DNA from: Cercospora beticola
Taxonomy: Eukaryota; Ascomycota; Dothideomycetes; Mycosphaerellales; Mycosphaerellaceae
Length of the DNA: 64,000 bases
Assembly (NCBI RefSeq): GCF_033473495.1
Contig: NC_088941.1
Span: 2,852,001 to 2,916,000, forward strand
Direction of reading: 5' to 3'
The number at the start of each line of letters is the position of its first letter. Within the stretch, counting starts at the first letter, position 1. Position numbers and translations under genes: made by a program. Positions 61,901-64,000 of the stretch are shown here, in pieces. The notes beneath the pieces were generated by a model. The model searched no databases, was not told where the DNA came from, and worked only from the letters and a program-made list of their open reading frames with translations.

Positions 61901-64000
61901 AGCTGCGACTGGGTTCCACATCGACTTCTCAAAGAGTAGAGGCACGATTTTCCCAGGTCCGATGCCACGCTGAACGAGGTACTGCGCAAGTCGTGCCGAC
62001 AAGGTGTTCAGCTCTGAGTATGTCAAGCTGCCGTCCCAGGCGCAGATTGCGGGAGCGGCTGGTCGAGTCTCGAAGGTCTTTGCGATGAGATGATCAACGC
62101 ATTCATCGACTGTCTCAGGTACTGACCCATTCCATTGCCAGATCTGCTGGAGGTCTTCATTTCCGGCAGCTTTGACCATGGCTATCGTAGTATTCTCATC
62201 TTTTTGGTCAGCGACTTGGCACAACTTGCGAAGGATGTGCTCAAGCTGGCGAGCAATGCGGGATATCCTTGCATTGTCGACTACCTTGGCGTCAAAATTG
62301 AATTGCAGATGGAGCCTACCATTTTCATGCTGCTCGCACTCCAGGACGACCCCGTATGGTCCAAGAAGCGCAGCGGCTGAGTTCGATCGGATCTTGACTG
62401 ACTCAATGATTACTTCACCATTAGCACTCTGCCAGCTCTTGTCGCTTGGTGGTTGGACAAGTAGCAATGTCTGGAAACGACACGCCTCTTCCGCCTCCGG
62501 ACTCGCTTTCGCAATCAGTCGCAGGCCCGTTTGATCCCACGGAGTCATCTCCATAGTCTGTTCTTGCACATTGCAGAGCAACATCTCGACGGTGAGATCA
62601 GAGGCAACAGAAACTCGGACAGGCACAGTGGCCAATGTCGGCGCGGGCATTCGATCGATGCCTGGAATGTCGATCTCTCTGCCGTTGACCACCGCGCCAA
62701 AAACAGTTTCGGTTGTGCCTGCATAGCTTGCAAGCAATGTTGCCCAAGCTGCGCGAAGGATAACTGGCAAAGTCACGCCTTGAGTCGGAGGATGCAGGTT
62801 CTCGACATTGTAGCTAAAGGCAGACTCTGGTCGGGGCAGATAGCTTGGCTCAGGAAGTGGTGGAAAATGCGTGACCTCGATCCCTTCGAATTGCCTGCGC
62901 CAGAATGCCTCAGATTTGGCACTGTGGGTCACGGACAAGGTGTGCTCGACAAAGGGATGGAATGGCGTGAATTGAGGGAGGCTCTGGCCCTTGTACGCCG
63001 TCGACAGCGCCTCCAGTATGAGTGAAGCTGACCAACCGTCATATATGCCATGGAATGCTGTCCAGTTGAATTGATATTTGCCGGTAGTCCTGCATCTCCT
63101 CAGTCGCGCCTGGCTCAAGGGAGCACCGAGATCGATGACAGCAACCGCTCCAGGCTCTTCTTCGTCTCCGTCTTCTGGCAATAGCTCGTCGACTAGAGAG
63201 GGCGCGTGCACCACTTGTACGAGTCCCTCTTGGCACGGAATATCCACAATGCTTGTACGAAGAATGGGTATGTGTCTGCAAACCGTGGTCCATGCTTTCG
63301 CAAAGCGCGATGGCTCAACATGGTCTGGAAGGACCATATTCCAGTGTGCCACATAATCACCGGGACGTTGCAGCGTTTGCGACATCATAGCCACTTGCAT
63401 TGGAGTGCAAGGATAGACGTCTTCGATGTCACCTCCAGCAATGCCGCAGGATCTTGCAGCGTGAAATCGAGCAACAGCTGTGTCAGTTGACAGGAGTGAG
63501 TAAGGCCTCACCACTGCTGTTCCTGCAGGCTCCGACTTCAATTTCGTTCGCGGTTGTGTCCCGGAGAGTAATTGTGCCATGCCGTGTAATGTAGGGTGTC
63601 GGATAACATCGATGGCTGTAATGGGAAGTTTCTGTCGTCGTGCCTTTGCTGCCAACTGAATTGCTTTCAGGCTGTTTCCTCCAGAGGCCACCCAGTCACT
63701 GCTTTTGGTAATGGAAGATTCAGGAAGCACCAGCACGTCCGACCAAAGTTGGCGCAGAACCAATTCGTCTGATGTCAAAAGCGGCTGAAAGTGCGTCTGA
63801 GCCTCAGTCACGGCCGCTCCTGCTTCTCCGTCGAAAGGGCGATCGATGAGCGCAGAGTACTTGAGCAATTCTGAAACATTCTTCGCTTCACTCAGAGCCT
63901 TCAACAGGCGTCTGTCTGTCTTGCCAGAGGCGTTCAGGGGAACCATCGAGAGCGGGACGAAGATGTCTGGGACCATATATGGCGGAAGGCAACCTGACAA
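58931..64000 (-). CDS. Nonribosomal peptide synthetase, 3' part (A)-T-C-A-T-E, partial
   Basis: One open frame of 1689 codons runs off the right edge, so the N-terminus is missing. Visible domains: end of an A domain (PLNASGKTDRR), T (GGNSLKA, Ser about 110), C (about 195-640, FHGIYDGW in place of HHxxxDG), a full A (about 650-1150: FTSGSTGQPKG, YGPSECT, YRTGDL, GKLDCREL), T (GGDSITAMQ, about 1201), and a terminal domain (about 1260-1689). The last has NHLVSDYWSW, RTVGWFTGVFPV and no lid of a normal C domain, so it is epimerisation-type. There is no thioesterase, reductase or terminal C domain. The product is a secondary-metabolite peptide of unknown kind; at least two modules are seen. Confidence 0.92.
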   Translation of the reverse strand: MSGCLPPYMVPDIFVPLSMVPLNASGKTDRRLLKALSEAKNVSELLKYSALIDRPFDGEAGAAVTEAQTHFQPLLTSDELVLRQLWSDVLVLPESSITKSSDWVASGGNSLKAIQLAAKARRQKLPITAIDVIRHPTLHGMAQLLSGTQPRTKLKSEPAGTAVVRPYSLLSTDTAVARFHAARSCGIAGGDIEDVYPCTPMQVAMMSQTLQRPGDYVAHWNMVLPDHVEPSRFAKAWTTVCRHIPILRTSIVDIPCQEGLVQVVHAPSLVDELLPEDGDEEEPGAVAVIDLGAPLSQARLRRCRTTGKYQFNWTAFHGIYDGWSASLILEALSTAYKGQSLPQFTPFHPFVEHTLSVTHSAKSEAFWRRQFEGIEVTHFPPLPEPSYLPRPESAFSYNVENLHPPTQGVTLPVILRAAWATLLASYAGTTETVFGAVVNGREIDIPGIDRMPAPTLATVPVRVSVASDLTVEMLLCNVQEQTMEMTPWDQTGLRLIAKASPEAEEACRFQTLLLVQPPSDKSWQSANGEVIIESVKIRSNSAAALLGPYGVVLECEQHENGRLHLQFNFDAKVVDNARISRIARQLEHILRKLCQVADQKDENTTIAMVKAAGNEDLQQIWQWNGSVPETVDECVDHLIAKTFETRPAAPAICAWDGSLTYSELNTLSARLAQYLVQRGIGPGKIVPLLFEKSMWNPVAAWAIIKAGGTSIMLDASLPTDRLATILEQVDVSLLLSSKLQCRLAEFLSKGVPVVVVDRESIEAIAVSTPSRKPVRDISKPSDTLYLCFTSGSTGQPKGIITSHANFSSALRHQSPHLSLGSSSRVFDFSSYSWDMAWYNLLHTLYAGGCLCIPSDAERKEDISGSMIRLNSNWIATTPTVASLIDDDALQNLAHIEVVGETPGQELLARLKQGGRLRHRNIYGPSECTVVATGSSDMRDSAHVGWCAGLVPWIADPDTGKHLTPIGCVGELWLEGPLVSQGYVGQPQLTEASFVDTPPFAAQGSPRPYQRMYRTGDLVRYEPDGSLSFLGRKDAQVKIRGQRLELSEVEFHCRRLLNSQNGHQAQAVAAELVKPHASRKPVLALFILPEGAQDMGEEEVVRHVQSMVMELDPRLAEVVPSYMIPSIYLPLTKIPISATGKLDCRELRRLGQTIKPIQETGSKPVFTAPATEKERVLQEIWAKTLTLPVSSLSVESRWSDIGGDSITAMQVIAAAHKQRIELKMGDLLRFQTIRRLTAATDTDDDKADEVLTVFRGVKPVRPDERVVLSPVQQWYLDNHSSADGFDITVYLELKSRTTPQILRAAIEKVMARHEMLRARFARDEQSRWTQCFHEDSQSSYELQVATGIAEEKRLPLMQRCCQQLNFHEGRLLSVVFFDGTPSSSDQDLFITLNHLVSDYWSWRIIVQDLEHILAGKEFVSAAPTSFLTWVRAQEQFAIAHLNTNITRSSQNQTVQAQPEYWSTAKKTMRIVNSFNVSAQETSAIVDYFAAKFQARPIEIIVGAIVASFAEAFPERASKLPPCYCTSNGRDAGGVDLSRTVGWFTGVFPVQVKLKEGEEANLQTVVQSSKAAHSALPRYSWSHLASKYYSPHKQQKDCEDVYELFLNFLGDSMKSLEEKSDSMFQIRPTPPGARPPESSNEWRLVASFEVSGHVAEGGFAFSVAYTCEAEKGERFVRCFRDTLHRMAMLAE

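Overview
This is nuclear DNA of a filamentous ascomycete (Pezizomycotina). The gene set looks Dothideomycete, possibly Mycosphaerellaceae-like; that placement is inferred from protein style, not from a marker. Eukaryotic signs are clear: most genes carry 48-75 nt introns with GTRNGT donors, CTAAC-like branch sites and YAG acceptors. There is no operon structure, and the products include typical fungal genes (Bur1, Vrg4, Hid1, Aim6, P450, NRPS). I deduced exon borders by eye from splice signals, reading-frame continuity and family motifs.

Left part (1-24.3 kb), mostly housekeeping: the 3' end of an unknown gene; a chromodomain plus AT-hook HDA2/3 histone-deacetylase-complex subunit; a mitochondrial GFA/CENP-V-like zinc protein; Bur1 kinase; a nuclear-looking unknown with a terminal SUMO-interacting-like motif; a small MYND protein; a mitochondrial FAD/folate-type carrier; a six-exon cytochrome P450; an ankyrin protein; an unknown; the GDP-mannose transporter; and a phosducin-like/TXNDC9 protein. 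Short degenerate tandem repeats lie near 10.6 and 12.4 kb.

Accessory core (24.4-33.8 kb): a predicted N-myristoylated protein built on a ~60 nt tandem repeat, a cluster of inverted repeats, then a head-to-tail array of about nine divergent paralogues of a small multi-pass membrane protein. Five or six copies look intact, one is truncated, one is frameshifted, one is an N-terminal stub, and one position keeps only its upstream element. From the second gene on, the array units carry a bipartite intergenic motif (GAAGCAAGG, then CATTTGAGGCCGCC) about 150-250 nt before the start codon. This array with its shared element is the best candidate here for an undescribed system.

Right part (33.8-58.1 kb): an acyl-CoA thioesterase-like protein, a membrane-anchored LysM protein, a CID/RGG RNA-processing protein divergent from HID1, two divergent atypical protein kinases, a QTRT2-like queuosine enzyme subunit divergent from thymidylate kinase, Aim6, three tandem SCP2 sterol-carrier genes with one conserved intron, and a STAND-N-terminal-domain protein. 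Two short zones (50.1-51.5 and 54.9-55.4 kb) have coding-looking fragments that I could not assemble.

Right edge (58.9-64 kb): the 3' 5 kb of a nonribosomal peptide synthetase, ending T-C-A-T-E with no thioesterase or reductase. Its 5' part lies outside the window.
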